DNA from: Endomychus coccineus
Lineage: Eukaryota > Arthropoda > Insecta > Coleoptera > Endomychidae
Direction: 5' to 3'
DNA length: 64,000 nt
NCBI GenBank assembly: GCA_958510875.1
Contig: OY294070.1
Location: 4,340,001-4,404,000 of the forward strand
Positions 34,192 through 45,484 of the stretch are shown piece by piece. Under the pieces are notes generated by a model. It did no database searches. It worked only from the letters and a program-made list of their open reading frames with translations, and was not told the DNA's origin. The position numbers and the translations under genes were made by a program. Numbering within the stretch: position 1 is the stretch's first letter; every line of letters starts with the position of its first letter.

Positions 34192-34304
34192 ATGGCCCCG
34201 GTGGCAAGAAGGCTAAAAGCGACTCTGACTCTAGCAGCGAGACATCGAAATATTACTCATTCGATAATCCGGCACTGGTCGAAGTGAAACTAAAAGTCGA
34301 AAGA
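34192..34304 (+). CDS. isolated exon-like segment, unknown product
   Basis: A pyrimidine-rich tract and AG at 34,190-34,191 precede a GC-richer block encoding GPGGKKAKSDSDSSSETSKY then YSFDNPALVEVKLKVER. A usable donor AGA/GTAATG follows at 34,304/34,305. Read through, the frame stays open to a TAA at 34,473. The serine- and lysine-rich stretch followed by an ordered NPALVE-like part and the GC-rich third codon positions look like host coding DNA rather than transposon. I do not recognise the protein. Exon limits are inferred, and no companion exon was found. Confidence 0.35.
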
Positions 34305-34596
34305 GTAATGATTTCAACGTGGGATAATTATGCAAAGAAGGGAAACGCTAATCGCAACAATCACTTACCGTTGAGCAGAAAGTGGATAATTAATTTTAAG
34401 CACGTTTGCTTTCAAGGCGCCCTCTGTTGTTTATCACTAGTTCTCTCCTTATCCTCTACGCTTGAGTTAATTTAACGTGGGGCAGCCACTTAATCTGCAA
34501 AAAAACATGATATTGACGGTATAATTTCCCAGAAAGCACGTGAAGAATCTTAACACAACATTATTCGAATGTCTTGGATATCATATCTACTCATGA

Positions 34597-34705
34597 TGAG
34601 GTATTTCTAGTCCAGATTGATCAATAAAGTTACATACTAATAGTCCCAGACAGCTGTTTCGCTCTCTCATAGAGCTCATCTGTGGAACGAGCAATTTTGC
34701 GACGT
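34597..34705 (-). ncRNA. type-A hammerhead-like motif, best-preserved copy
   Basis: On the minus strand: GUUCCA (34,688-34,683), CAGAUGA (34,682-34,676; consensus CUGAUGA, one change), GCUCU (34,675-34,671), loop AUGAG, AGAGC (34,665-34,661), GAAA (34,660-34,657), CAGCUG (34,656-34,651), UC, then UGGGAC (34,648-34,643). Helix I has six pairs with one G-U, helix II five perfect pairs, and helix III is a self-complementary hexamer. The UC fits the NUH cleavage rule. Flanking sequence matches the copies at 0.73 and 32.0 kb. Confidence 0.65.
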
Positions 34706-34829
34706 ATAGTTTACGTGTCATGAAACCATAACTTGAGGAAAATATATTAAAAGTTCCTTATTATGACAACGTTCAATCTCTGTCGAGTTTCGGGGTAATT
34801 TTTTGGTGAACATCTACCAGGTTAAGATG

Positions 34830-35150
34830 ATATTCAGGCAGCAAAAGAGAGCCATACGAATGATCTTTTGTTAAGGGTATGAACAGAGTTGTAGAGGTTT
34901 TTTCAAGAAAACAACTTGCTTACTGCGGAAACACCTGCCATCTCTATGCTATTGATGAAATACTATATGGAAACTGTTCAGAACGAATAGCCTTATTTGT
35001 TCGATTATTCACATGATTATGACAACAAGTGATATAAAACATGGCAGTATTAGACCATTATGTGCAAGATAGCTGATTGAGCAAGGTTGCATTATTATAA
35101 TACTTCAGTCAATGTGAACCTCGACCTGAATGAATGGCATGGGAGAGAGT
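34830..35150 (+). pseudogene. non-LTR RT C-terminal fragment
   Basis: The plus strand reads RQQKRAIRMIFC (about 34,860), then SCRGFFKK, then in another frame LLTAETPAISMLLMKYYMET (about 34,917), and SHDYDN near 35,010. The order QKRAIR.I...SCR..FK...LT.....L...Y matches the tail region seen intact at 62,840-62,990. It is very decayed and lies directly downstream of a type-A hammerhead-like repeat, though nothing shows they are one element. Confidence 0.5.
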
Positions 35151-35439
35151 ATCAACAAGGTGTGTCAATATGTAATCTCTTGGAGAGCAAGAAGTGTTTA
35201 CAGATTAGAATAGGGTATAATTAGTTATTCGACTTTAAGTCTGAAAGTCTATATTTGTAAGTGTTGGCCAATAAACTGATGAACCACATCAATTGAGAAC
35301 CTCCATAACCTGGCCGTTCACATGGCGATCTTCCGCCTGCTCTGAATCCATGGCGACCCTTCGCCAGCTCTAGATGTCACATAGTATTCCCAAGGCGATC
35401 CTTTTGCCATAACTATCATATGGGATCATTTTGTCATAC

Positions 35440-36150
35440 CTTCACAAGACGAGTTTTTTCTCAGATAGGTCACATCATGTCGTGGTTGATGGGATATTCT
35501 TCGATACAATGGTTATGGATGCTGATGTTCCACAGGGAGCTGTATGGGCACCAACTACGATCTACTGGGAGTGACCACCTGTCTCATCTATAGCTTCGTA
35601 GATGATGGAACAATACATACCGCTTTCTCATCTAGAGCCCCTATACGATCCAATGGAGCTGGGGGAGTGAGACAGAGACAGGTGATGATTTTGAAATGAG
35701 GATCTGATAATCTAGTAGAGTTTAATACAACCAAAACTTAAGCTTGCGTCCTAGAAAGTCTTCCATATTCATAATCGGAATGACCACCAATAGCACTCCC
35801 TCATGATATGATCATGTGGGGTCCATTACGAAAACCGCTTTACAAGAACTATATTCCGTGCCAAGAGCTACTTTACATCCCAGAGGCAGGTTCACGCAAT
35901 TCATGGAGATCTGGCTCTGATTTTGAAATGGGGATCTGATAATCTAGTAGAGTTTGATGCAACCAAAACTCAAGTTGGTGTCTTCTCCATTGAGGCGGAT
36001 CCCACAATCCCCCCAATATGATGATGCCAGGTAAAACTATTTATATGAAGTCTTCTATATCCATGCTCGGAATCACTCTCATGTGATGATCATGTGAAAT
36101 CCATTGCGGAAACCACTCCTCTATTCCGAGCCAAGAGCTACTTTACATGC
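35440..36150 (+). pseudogene. non-LTR RT fragment with internal duplication
   Basis: Plus strand: VVDGIFFDTMVMDADVPQGA (about 35,474), SFVDDGTIHTAFSS (about 35,594, the YADD equivalent), DNLVEFNTTKT (about 35,706), a decayed thumb, then DNLVEFDATKTQVGVFSIEA (about 35,937) and a second decayed thumb segment. The N.VEFNA.KTQ and HV.SI..TA boxes occur twice, so part of the RT is duplicated (35,690-35,895 against 35,918-36,150). Stops are frequent. Clade not assigned. Confidence 0.7.
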
Positions 36151-36639
36151 CATCAATTCAATTCCGATACAATGATCTAACTGCTGGAGATAATGATTGG
36201 ACCTTTTATCGAATATTCAGTTTATTTCAAATTCAGTTCAGTTTATTTCAAATTATTTTCAAATTACATTTACAATTTAAATATCTAACTCTGTTTATAA
36301 TATCGATCTATCGTTCAACATCCCATTACTTACTGCAAAGCCAACGAACCAAGTACACAAATATTCATTCCGTAAAGTTGAGGAGAATGCTTTATTATGT
36401 ATATCAAAATAGCTAAGTTAAAAACGTTGTAAATCTTGCCTATTAAAGCGGGAAGCGAAGTTTCCTCTACGGCTCTTTTGTAAAAGTTTTCGCAAAATTT
36501 TAATGTTTCATACGTTTTTATTTCCTTCCGACTACTGAGGATTTATGGTCCGCTATTAAAATTCACGGTCTTGTTATTGTTAGCATAATATATAATTCTA
36601 GATGCTTAGCGCGATACTCGTCGAATAGTTAACGCTATG

Positions 36640-36950
36640 AACCAAAATTATTTCATTTTCAACGAAAATTACTATAAACAAACAAGCAGATGTGCAATGG
36701 GCAATCCAGTCTTTCTTTTTATGCCAATATATTCAAATTAAAATTGAATCAGTTTCCGAAAGTTTGTTATAGATATGTTGACGACATTTTCGCGAATACA
36801 AGTGAAGAACTTGATTCACATGGCTTTTTGAACATGCCTAATAGCCAGTGCGATTCACTGAGATTCACTGTGATAGAAACAGATAATCAGCTTCCTTTCT
36901 TTGATATTATATAGAAAGATAGATATTTGTTCTTTCTACAAGTGATGCAG
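36640..36950 (+). pseudogene. Penelope-like RT fragment
   Basis: Plus strand: NYFIFNENYYKQTSRCAMGN (about 36,646), a frameshift, then FPKVCYRYVDDIFANTSEEL (about 36,750) and CDSLRFTVIETDNQLPFFDI (about 36,850). The MGNP..S box, RYVDDIFA and the ..FT.E.E...LPF.DI ending are PLE RT signatures distinct from non-LTR RTs. It ends at a stop near 36,913. This is a different PLE lineage from 13.0-13.9 kb, judging by wording. Confidence 0.8.
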
Positions 36951-37259
36951 TAACCCAAGCCTAAGCATATATGGTGTAGAACATGTCAAAAACAATTATA
37001 AAATTAATGATAGGGCAATAACCATGCATATTATTTAAAAAAGAAATATGGGGTTTCAATGCCAATTTACCAAACACAAACACATTAAAATGCTAACATG
37101 TTAAAATTGAGATATAGACACATACATTTAAATATAAAATTGATGAGATGTACACATACACTTTAAAAGTTGTTGTTAGTCATTACATTCGTAATAAAAT
37201 ATGTTGACCAGCAGGTTTCATCACAATTGAATATAGTCATTTGAATATTCATCTACTTC

Positions 37260-38310
37260 ATAATAAGCTTTTCTTATTAAAAATTTTCTTCTGAAGAATG
37301 AAGAATCTACGGGTGTAGAAGTGTTACCTCAAAGTATTATGCCATAGCGCATACGCGATTCGACAAAAGCGTAGTAAGCTATAAAGGCCGTTTTTTCATT
37401 TACTAATGTCGCTAGTACTTGCAATGCGTAACAATACCTACTCAAACTTTTCATAACACTGTCAATGTGCTTTTTCCAGTCCAACCTGGAATCTATATGT
37501 AGATAAATAACATTATCACTGACTTCTAATTTTGCATCAAAGTAGATAATTTTAGAATTTGCGTCTTCTCAATATTCACCATGAGCTCATTAGCTGAGAA
37601 CTATTTTTATTTTCAACAGCTGTTCGGATGTTTTACTTAATGTTTGGGCAATATCATCAGCGAATTGTACAATTTCATCATCTGTTACTTCAGGTAAGTC
37701 ATTTGTATAAAGCAAATACAATAAAGGTCCCAAAATGTATCTCTGTGGTACTCCTCTTTTTATAAACGTTTTCCCCGAGTTGACATTAATTTGCTCATCA
37801 TTTTTATCAGAAATATATTGTGTTATTTCATGAAGGTAGGAAGCCAACAAACGATGCGATATACCCCTATTAGCTCCAGTTTTTGTGAAAGAATATCGTG
37901 ACCAACACTGTCAAAGGCCTTTGAGAGATCTAGGCACATTGTGAGGGTACATTTTTTATTATTTATGGAGCTTAATATCTCCGATAACGCTATATATGAG
38001 GCTCTTATCGTGGTGTGATTTTTCCTAAAACCGTTTCAGATAATACATTATTTAACGCTTTAAAACCTGTCTGTTATAAATAACTCTTCCAAATACCTTA
38101 CTGACATTTGAAAGTAAAACGACTGGGCGATAATTGGTCAAGTGTTCATCACCTTTTTTAAATATTGGTTTTAGTTTGGCTACTTTCAGAAATTTTGGAA
38201 AAATGCCATGTTCTAAAGATGAATTAATAATATACGATAGAGGTTCACAAATTATCTCAGAAATATATTTTAGTAATTTTACTGGAATCTCGTCTTCCCT
38301 CACTGATTTT
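37260..38310 (-). pseudogene. CR1-like non-LTR RT, near-complete
   Basis: Minus strand: EIPVKLLKYISEIICEPLSY (about 38,290), IFKKGDEHLTNYRPVVLLSN (about 38,160), LSKAFDSVGHDILSQKLEL (about 37,930), RGVPQRYILGPLLYLLYTND (about 37,755), QFADDIAQTL (about 37,668), then in another frame RYCYALQVLATLVNEKTAFI (about 37,425) and SRMRYGIILWGN (about 37,360). Only frameshifts around 38,050, 37,855 and 37,590 spoil it. The endonuclease is absent, so it is 5'-truncated. The GVPQG glycine is replaced by Arg. Confidence 0.85.
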
Positions 38311-38404
38311 ACATTTTTTTATTTCATAATTTCCCTAAATACCTCGGAGTTTGTTGTAGGTTTCAAACGAATTGTTTCATTATTTCGTCTTATACTAACG
38401 TCAT

Positions 38405-38660
38405 AAAAGACGGTAATCACTTGAAACTAAATGACATATCAGTCTGAAAATTTTAAAACGTTCTAGTTAAGCATGGTTCTTCACAACTGTCACATGTGAT
38501 TTTCGATTGTAGCGCTATCGGTTTTATTCTTCAGGGACTTTTCACATTGCCCTCGTATACAGAAAACCAACACAAACTGAAACTATTGATCTGTATCTCA
38601 TCATCATTAACGTTGATCTCCAAACATGTTCCTAGTCGAGCCTTGAAAGTTTTTAGTAAT
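38405..38660 (+). pseudogene. PLE-like remnant
   Basis: The plus strand has FHIALVYRKPTQTETIDLYL near 38,545-38,605. A VYRKPT.T..YL box follows the RT palm in Penelope-like elements. RALKVF in a shifted frame follows. The same ~250 bp occur, more decayed, at about 8,625-8,870. There is no palm or nuclease adjacent. Confidence 0.5.
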
Positions 38661-39299
38661 AAAGTAATTTGATTTCATTGATTCGAAGAACTATTCATTG
38701 GTAGCGTGATAAAGGCTGAGTTAGAAATCAATCATAAATTATTTCTTGAGTTCAACCCAATAGTATAATATAATTCAATTCAATGTCTCTTGAATTGTAC
38801 AAAGCACAATAATAACTCATTTGGTAGGAATTGTGAAGGAGCCATTATGTTTCTTAACTAGATTCGAAATTAATTAAAGTCAATGAATAAACTATTGTGT
38901 TGTTACAATAATTGAATGGCAACATAATTAATTGGTTATGCAAATCCAAGGCAATTTGAGTCAAATGCAGTTCCCCATTATAAATACAAACTTGGGGAGC
39001 TCGTTTCCTTTTTTTCCACTAGCGAAATGTATACGTGAACTGTTTATGAATGAAGTCAGCTTTTGGCTGCTACTTAATTGATTTTCAACCACTGAACAAA
39101 CAATAGTTGATATTCATAATTCCTGAAAGTACGATAATTACGCTTGGCTGAATAATATTGTTATATTTCAACTCAAGGAGTTATTATTTGCGTTCTCATT
39201 TCAGTCTGTTTTGTGCTTCTACAATTGAAAGTTAGCTATGGAATACAAGAACACGAATTACTAGCGGGCAATCTTTGATGGATTGATCCCCACCACTCC

Positions 39300-39910
39300 T
39301 TTCGGCACGGAGTGGGTGATTTTGGGCGGAGGAACTGATGTGGATCTACTTGGCTATTATCATCCCAAGAATCAGTCATGAGGTTTTCGTATGGGGGTAG
39401 AGCATTGATGTTGCTACGGTCCAGAAACTTTTCCTCAGAGGCATTGCATCATCTTCCCCAGAAGGTGCAAAATCAAGCCTCGAAGAAAATGGTAATCAGT
39501 AACCTGGGAGTCACTCTGGACACAAAACTACTCTGGCAAAACTAGAGGCTAGCTGCCAAAATGCTATGACAATCTTTAAGCAGTGCAAGAGAGCAATAGG
39601 CATGATGTGGTGTTTGGAGCCTAAACAGCTGATGTGGATCTACTCAGCTATTATCCCAATACTCAGTTACGCAGTTCTCGTATGGTGTAAAACCGGTTAC
39701 AGTCCGCAAACTTATGGACAGGATATAGGAACTCTTCGTCAGAGAAATCACATCCACTAGGAAGAGAGCACCGACTGCAGCATTGACGGTCTTTCTGGGC
39801 GTTCCACCATCATCACTGACGATGAAGAATCTCGCAATGATGGCAATCCACAGGTTTAGCTGAAATAGTTCCCTAAGAATATTGAAAGCAGATGGATCTC
39901 GTCTTTTTAG
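39300..39910 (+). pseudogene. R1/Jockey-group RT thumb fragment, duplicated
   Basis: Plus strand: NLGVTLDTKLLWQN (about 39,497), then MTIFKQCKRAIGMMWCLEPK (39,566), QLMWIYSAIIPILSYAVLVW and beyond. The wording matches the minus-strand element at 33.4-33.6 kb. A second partial copy of the LMWIY...W block (39,335-39,460) precedes it by about 294 bp, so the thumb segment is present twice. No catalytic box. Confidence 0.75.
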
Positions 39911-40089
39911 AGGGCAACCTGAAAGGTCTGTGGTTCGTTGTCATAATAATTACTGCAGTTAATATTATTATTCAACAAATTACGGAGGAATATATTACAA
40001 AGCATGCTCTGAACACTCAATATACCCATTGCTCGTATTATTCCATCTCTCAGTCAGAACTGGGGTATTTCCTGCGGAGCTTAAGAGAA

Positions 40090-41275
40090 AACCATACCCT
40101 TGCATAAATCCAATAACAAAAAATTATTCATAAACTACAGACAAATAACAATACTGAGTGCACCTGGAAAAATTTTTGAGCACATCATTTATGACAAGGT
40201 TTATTTTAATGTAAAAAATTTGATTTGCTCAGAACAACATGGTTTTTTCAGAAATCTGTGAGTAAAAACTAATTTATTGGCCCTGGTTGATTTCTTAGAC
40301 AGATAGTTGATGTAGGGGTACTCGATTGATGTAACATTTATAGATTTTTCGAAGGCATTCGACAGGGTAAATCATGATCTGTGGCTGATCAAATCAGCTC
40401 AACTGGGATTTGATAGAATTGCTCTACATTTCTTTTCATCATATTTACAAGGGAGATTACAGACAGTGAACTATCTTGGCGTGGATTCTTTTGCCTTCCA
40501 GACAGTTTCGGGTGTACCCCAAGGCTCAAACCTTGGACCCTTCTTCTTTATATCATCCATCAACGATTTGCTCCTAAGGTTTGAATCCAGTAGTCTGACA
40601 TATGCAGACGATTTAACGGTCTTCAAGTCGGTGTCGACTTTGTCGGAATGCATCCAACTACAGGAGGACCTAAATAGAATCTATAACTGGTCGATAGATA
40701 ATAAATGACATAATGACACATACCAGAAGTAAGAATAACATCTTTTTCACGTATCATATTGGTAATTCGAACTTGGAGAGAGTTACATCAATGAAGGGTC
40801 TAGGTGTGGTTTTTGACACACAGTTGAGATTTGGTGATCACATTCAGTACATTACATCGGAAGCTTATGGATCACTTGGTTTCATTAAGCGTGTAAGGAG
40901 GGAGCTCAGAACATATGTGACTTTCAGGCACTGCTTCTAATGTTTGGAATCCTTCCAAATCCATTGCTTCACAGGCGATTGAATTGATTCAGAATTTGGC
41001 TATTGAATATATGTACTCCAAAAATAATCGAAGATACCCTCCATTTGGTTCCTATTCAGCAATTAATTAGGATTTCGACCATATCAAGCTATGCTATAGA
41101 CGAGAAACTGCTAGTATATATTTTCTGTACAAACTGTGTGGTTTCTTAATAGATTCTCCGCAACTACTTTGAGCGCTGAAATTTTATACTTTCAACAGCA
41201 GAATACGTCACAGACAGTTACTTTTCTTGACTCTTACGCGTAGCGATTTTCCCACACGAGAAATTAATTACAAGC
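40090..41275 (+). pseudogene. Jockey-like non-LTR RT
   Basis: Plus strand: INYRQITILSAPGKIFEHII (about 40,130), SEQHGFF (about 40,230), SIDVTFIDFSKAFDRVNHDL (about 40,325), LGFDRIALHFFSSYLQGRLQ, then an open frame with VSGVPQGSNLGPFFFISSIN (about 40,507) and TYADDLTVFKS (YADD at 40,601-40,612), then MKGLGVVFDTQLRFGDHI (about 40,790). A degenerate C-terminus runs to about 41,275. YADD is intact. A TGA near 40,708 and stops before 40,440 inactivate it. The copy meets a minus-strand RT at about 41,270. Confidence 0.85.
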
Positions 41276-41730
41276 CGATTATAGTTTCATCCAAATCATT
41301 GATAAATAAGAGGAATGTTAGAGGTCGAAGGTTTGAGCTTTGAGGCATACCTGCTTTGGTGATAACTGAATTCGATTTCTGACCAGGATACTACACAAAC
41401 TGTGAACTATAGTGGGGGTATGAGTAAAAAATCGTTACTAAGTAGGTACTCAACCCAATAGATTTGAGCTTGCCTAGAATAGTAGTGTGATTAAGTTCAT
41501 CGAAGGCTCTCGAAAAATCTGCTTGTAATACGTTAACTTGTCCTTGATTGTCAAGAACAGCAGCTCGTGTTCCAACAAGTAAGAAAGGTAACCGTAGATC
41601 TCCTTTGGGCAAACCCATGTTGGTATAGTGGTATTATACGCAATAAAGTACTTTAAATGCTTTCCGGCAAATGCTGTTGGAACTTCTAGGATCGTCAAAC
41701 ACTTTGAACAAAATCTTAGGTGGAACAACA
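41265..41730 (-). pseudogene. Jockey-like RT fragment, tail-to-tail with neighbour
   Basis: Minus strand: NVLQADFSRAFDELNHTTIL (about 41,540), GKLKSIGLSTYLVTIF, then KAGMPQSSNLRPLTFLLFIN (about 41,355) and DLDETI at about 41,280. These are RT motifs 3 to 5. YADD would lie just beyond and is lost at the junction with the plus-strand copy. It resembles its neighbour (GVPQGSNLGP...), so the pair may be inverted members of one family. Confidence 0.75.
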
Positions 41731-43025
41731 AACACAGATGTGCAATCTTTTATTATTAAATATAAAATTTATGGTTTATATATATAACTTTATTATTACT
41801 CATCACACGTTGAAATACAGGTATAGTGGCGCCATGGTTCTGAACTTCCGTTTGGGAAAACCTAGATCCGGCACTATAAAAATTCCAAGTTTAAATTAAC
41901 AGCATCGAATTAGTTGAATTACATCAGACACCTCTCGCCCAGCTGCAAGGGCAATAGACAAACTTTCAAAGCATGCAAATAGAAGCGCACCCTGAAGAGT
42001 TAGGTGCAAATTACATTTTAGCTTCGCAATTACACGAACAAAGGTTACACAGCGAATTGAATTTACATGAGTTACTCACAACCTTTCAGAATTCAATATT
42101 ATGTTATTGTTACGGAGCCTTATATAAGCTATTACTGTGATAAATTCAATTCCTTCTAGAACAATTCTCTTATGTCAAATAAAAGATGAATGCATATTAC
42201 AGACACACGTTCCAGTGAAGGATCTATAGTGCTTTAGTCGAGAAGCGGGTTATAGAGGATATTATATCAAATTAGATAAGGTAATTTGGTATGTCAGGTA
42301 TATTGCGTCCTTGAAGAACTATTGTATCCCCCTCGCGGTACTGAATTACAGTAAACCGGTGAATTTCCGCTTTTAGGAAAGCTGAAGATTTTCCCGACTC
42401 CAACTGCAAAATTTCGTCAATGTTTGTCTATGTCCCGAGAGGACATGCTCGGATCAAAATTTTTGGGCAGTATTTGGAGTACTTAGAAGCTGAACATACC
42501 GAAAATCTCCGAGGGTGCAAAGGGGCACATAGAATATCACTTTTTCGAGTTTCTACCTTGTACTAAACAACAGTTCATTATAGAAGAAGAATATCTCACT
42601 CAAAATTGAGAGATAGACTCTATTCGGTCTTCCAGTTCCGTATAGTTTTGAGGTATACCCCAGGGAAAATCACAAATTTTTGAAAAACTTAATTTGCTTC
42701 ATGCTTTTTGACAAACTGTACCTTCGTTGTAAAGCAATACCTTCTCAGTCAAAGTTGTAGAGCATTGAATTTCCATTAAAACTAGAGATTATTTGTTATT
42801 TCATCTCCAGGCGATCAACAATTAGAGCATTTGGAACTTTTTGAGCAACTTTCAAGATTCTAATAGAAGGCAGTAAATTGCACTTTCTCTTCAGTTGAGG
42901 GTTACATCTTTGTATGTGAGCTCTGTATAACAACACTGTATACTATTGTCGATAAATTAGACAAAGCTAAATATCTGTGTTCAACTGTTCAACTAACATC
43001 TATATGAGCTTATATGCGAAAGATT
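41731..43025. other. no gene recognised
   Basis: AT-rich with a short match at 42,290-42,320 to 2,580-2,615. A TATAAAAA (41,876) lacks an initiator at the right distance. No coding domain seen. Confidence 0.3.
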
Positions 43026-43029
43026 TTCA

Positions 43030-43220
43030 AATCAGCAATGTCCTTCAAAATACTTGATTGCAAATCATCATTGATATCATTGATGAAAATATTAAATAAT
43101 AATGCTCCCAATACTAATCCTTGAGGAACTCCAGGTGATGCATGTAGAGGTGGTGACTTATGACCACAATATACTACAGACTGAATTCACTTTGTGTTGG
43201 ATAATGTAGCCGAAGAGATA
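43030..43220 (-). pseudogene. short RT fragment with GVPQG box
   Basis: Minus strand: VYCGHKSPPLHASPGVPQGL then VLGALLFNIFINDI (about 43,175-43,075). This is RT motif 4 with its upstream S... segment, found in CR1/Jockey elements. YADD is not seen. It is under 70 codons. Confidence 0.75.
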
Positions 43221-43848
43221 AAGCCCCTACTCACATCCTCTGAAAATATGTGAAATGGGGTGAAAGGGAATACAGATGAAGAAGATGAGGAGTATCAATC
43301 ACCTCTTCTGCCAATTGGCGGAGCCTTCTGTCCCAAGGGAGCCAAAACAACTTCATTTTGATCACGATACTTGAAATTATTTGCCTTCAGGCGATTCGAT
43401 TATTATACCTATTTCGATTATTATAAATGCAAATGCAATAAGCGTTTGTTGTTCATATAATTAAATATTTTTCAAACTTCACGGTATGAATACCTAATTT
43501 ACGAGGGCAAGAGTACTAGAACAGTACACTTGTCTATGCTCTCTATGGACACTGGTATGATATGAATAACAAGTGCTGGAGGAGAAGGAGGAGTCTATTA
43601 GTGTTAATGGCCTCTTTACCGGACACGTTACGGTTTCCACCTATCGTTTTCGTGTGGCTGTTTCTATCAATTAGGTCGCCAGTAAAAACACATTCCTACA
43701 AACACTAAAAAACTTGTACAAGCAGCCCCCACAAAATTTGGTGTACCGTTCTTATTTTATCTTGTCGAAATGACTAACACTTATTACATAGTAGCATTTC
43801 ATTTTAATGTGCTAGATATCTCCCAGATGAAGAGTTATCCTCAAATTT

Positions 43849-44139
43849 TCAACTCATATAATATATGTTTGTATAATCTACGATCATAACATACGAAACA
43901 TCCAGCCAATCTTCTAATCTGTATAATTCATTGTTAGTTACGAACGTTGTAGGGCTGCTCATCAAATTTTGAATAAACAATGGCACAAAGACGTCTATCA
44001 AACAACCTTTACTCAATGTCTTGTAAGTCTCGTGTTTCCATACTCCCCAAGCAGTTTTCAACTCAGAAATTCTGAATTGCATTTCCACTTCTAATCCATC
44101 TTCCCCAAGAAAACATTTCCCTTTTTTAATACTATGCAA
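43849..44139 (-). CDS. hypothetical 96-codon ORF, possible exon
   Basis: An open minus-strand frame starts MHSIKKGKCFLGEDGLEVEM and continues ...KTAWGVWKHETYKTLSKGCL. The amino-acid mix is more protein-like than neighbouring chance ORFs, and the frame is open upstream of the Met (VNL...). I recognise no family. There is no clear splice site or promoter. It could equally be a decayed transposon piece. Confidence 0.25.
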   Translation of the reverse strand: MHSIKKGKCFLGEDGLEVEMQFRISELKTAWGVWKHETYKTLSKGCLIDVFVPLFIQNLMSSPTTFVTNNELYRLEDWLDVSYVMIVDYTNIYYMS

Positions 44140-44860
44140 GTTGACACAACCTTTCCATTCTGAATTGAATGTCTTCTGAATTCGTTCATAATTCAGACAG
44201 CCGCACCATTGCGGACTTCTTTAATATTATAATACGTATCTTTAGAAGCTGCTTTGTCACGGTTAAATATATCATGGTTAACTTGGGAACACAATTTATT
44301 CCTGCTAAGCTAACGGGAAACTTTGTACCCACATTCATTCACAATTCATCGAAGGGCTTGAATATACAAGTTGTTACTTCCGCGAAAATATTCGTTTCTG
44401 AGATGATGTCTGTCTGTGCGTAGCTATATGTAGTTTGTTCCTATTGGCTTTAAATGGGTGAAAGTAGAAATTATATTGTTTTCAAGGCGCAATAGTTCCT
44501 ATGCAAGTGGTAGTTTTGCCACCCATCGAAAGTCTTCCAATGGGAACTATACTGTTTTATTGAACCATGAAAGCAGAGCTTTCCTGGTTATAAATGTATT
44601 GTAATGTTAAAAGAATGTTATTGATATAATATAGTATGTATTAGATTTGAGAATAAGTAACTGTCAAGAAAACCATAAATATGGGAATAATCATATTAAT
44701 AATAACCCAATCATAGGTTATATTATACCAAAGTGTGGGGAAAAATGTAGGCAATATTAATTTAAAAAGAAGGAATCACTATCAATTAAAATAAATTGAA
44801 AATCTCCAATAATTCAAAAATTATAGAATACTAAATTCTGATTGGTCGAGACGAATTTCT

Positions 44861-44911
44861 AGTGTCAGTCTGGTAACAATGAGTACTTGTGTCAGTTTAA
44901 CAACAATTAAC
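44861..44911. promoter_or_regulatory. paired GTGTCAGT direct repeats upstream of TATA box
   Basis: GTGTCAGT followed by a pyrimidine-rich/GTAACAAT-type block occurs twice about 30 bp apart, roughly 80-125 bp upstream of the TATA box at 44,986. A pair at that distance could be a proximal activator site. The binding factor is unknown. Confidence 0.25.
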
Positions 44912-44985
44912 TTGGCATTCTTGATATGAAAAGTAAACAGCTCATTGGTTAATTTTGAAAATGCTTGGCGTCGGTTTTGGAGGCC

Positions 44986-45480
44986 TATAAAAGGGTCTGA
45001 AAGTAAAGCCAAGTTCAGTTTGCATTAATATCCAAGTAGAGACTGTTCTTCTCTGGCAACTCACCAAAATTTTCTAACCTAAGTTTATAAAAATAAACAT
45101 CATTGAACGCAAGTGTTCCAAACTTCAATAAATCCCAAGTAACCGAAGTTAGTAAAAATTTATTAAAAGTCAACGAGTGTTCCAAGTATCTAAATCAAGT
45201 AAAAGGTTGTAATAACCCCCAATTTATAAGAAGTATCCAACGATTGCCATTCTTCAATATAATTTCAATAAAGCATCGAAAAGTTTTATGTCTTATCTAA
45301 AAGAATAAAACAAAGTATTATCAACAGTTCCTGATTCTCAAGAAGAAGTAACCAAAATTAGTTACCTGTGATTATCGTGAAATAGCATAGTATTGTGTAA
45401 AAAGTGAATCAACGAAATTAAAAAGAAGTAAATTGAACATTGCCAACATTGTTAAACACACTTTTGGATATTATCTAAAC
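44986..45480 (+). promoter_or_regulatory. Pol II core promoter and 5' exon candidate
   Basis: TATAAAAG (44,986-44,993) is followed by an arthropod-type initiator TCAGTT (45,015-45,020) whose A lies 31 bp after the first T, the expected spacing. The A-rich stretch 45,017-45,480 has no long ORF, like a 5' UTR, and ends at AAAC/GTAAGT (45,480/45,481), a consensus splice donor. It could be a host gene or lncRNA first exon, or a solo LTR of an unrecognised retroelement; I saw no second copy in the window. No heat-shock elements found. Confidence 0.45.
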
Positions 45481-45484
45481 GTAA

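Noticed and set aside
44820..44985. heat-shock elements upstream of the 44,986 TATA box
   Set aside because: No set of three correctly spaced GAA/TTC units; only isolated matches, so an hsp70-type promoter is not supported.
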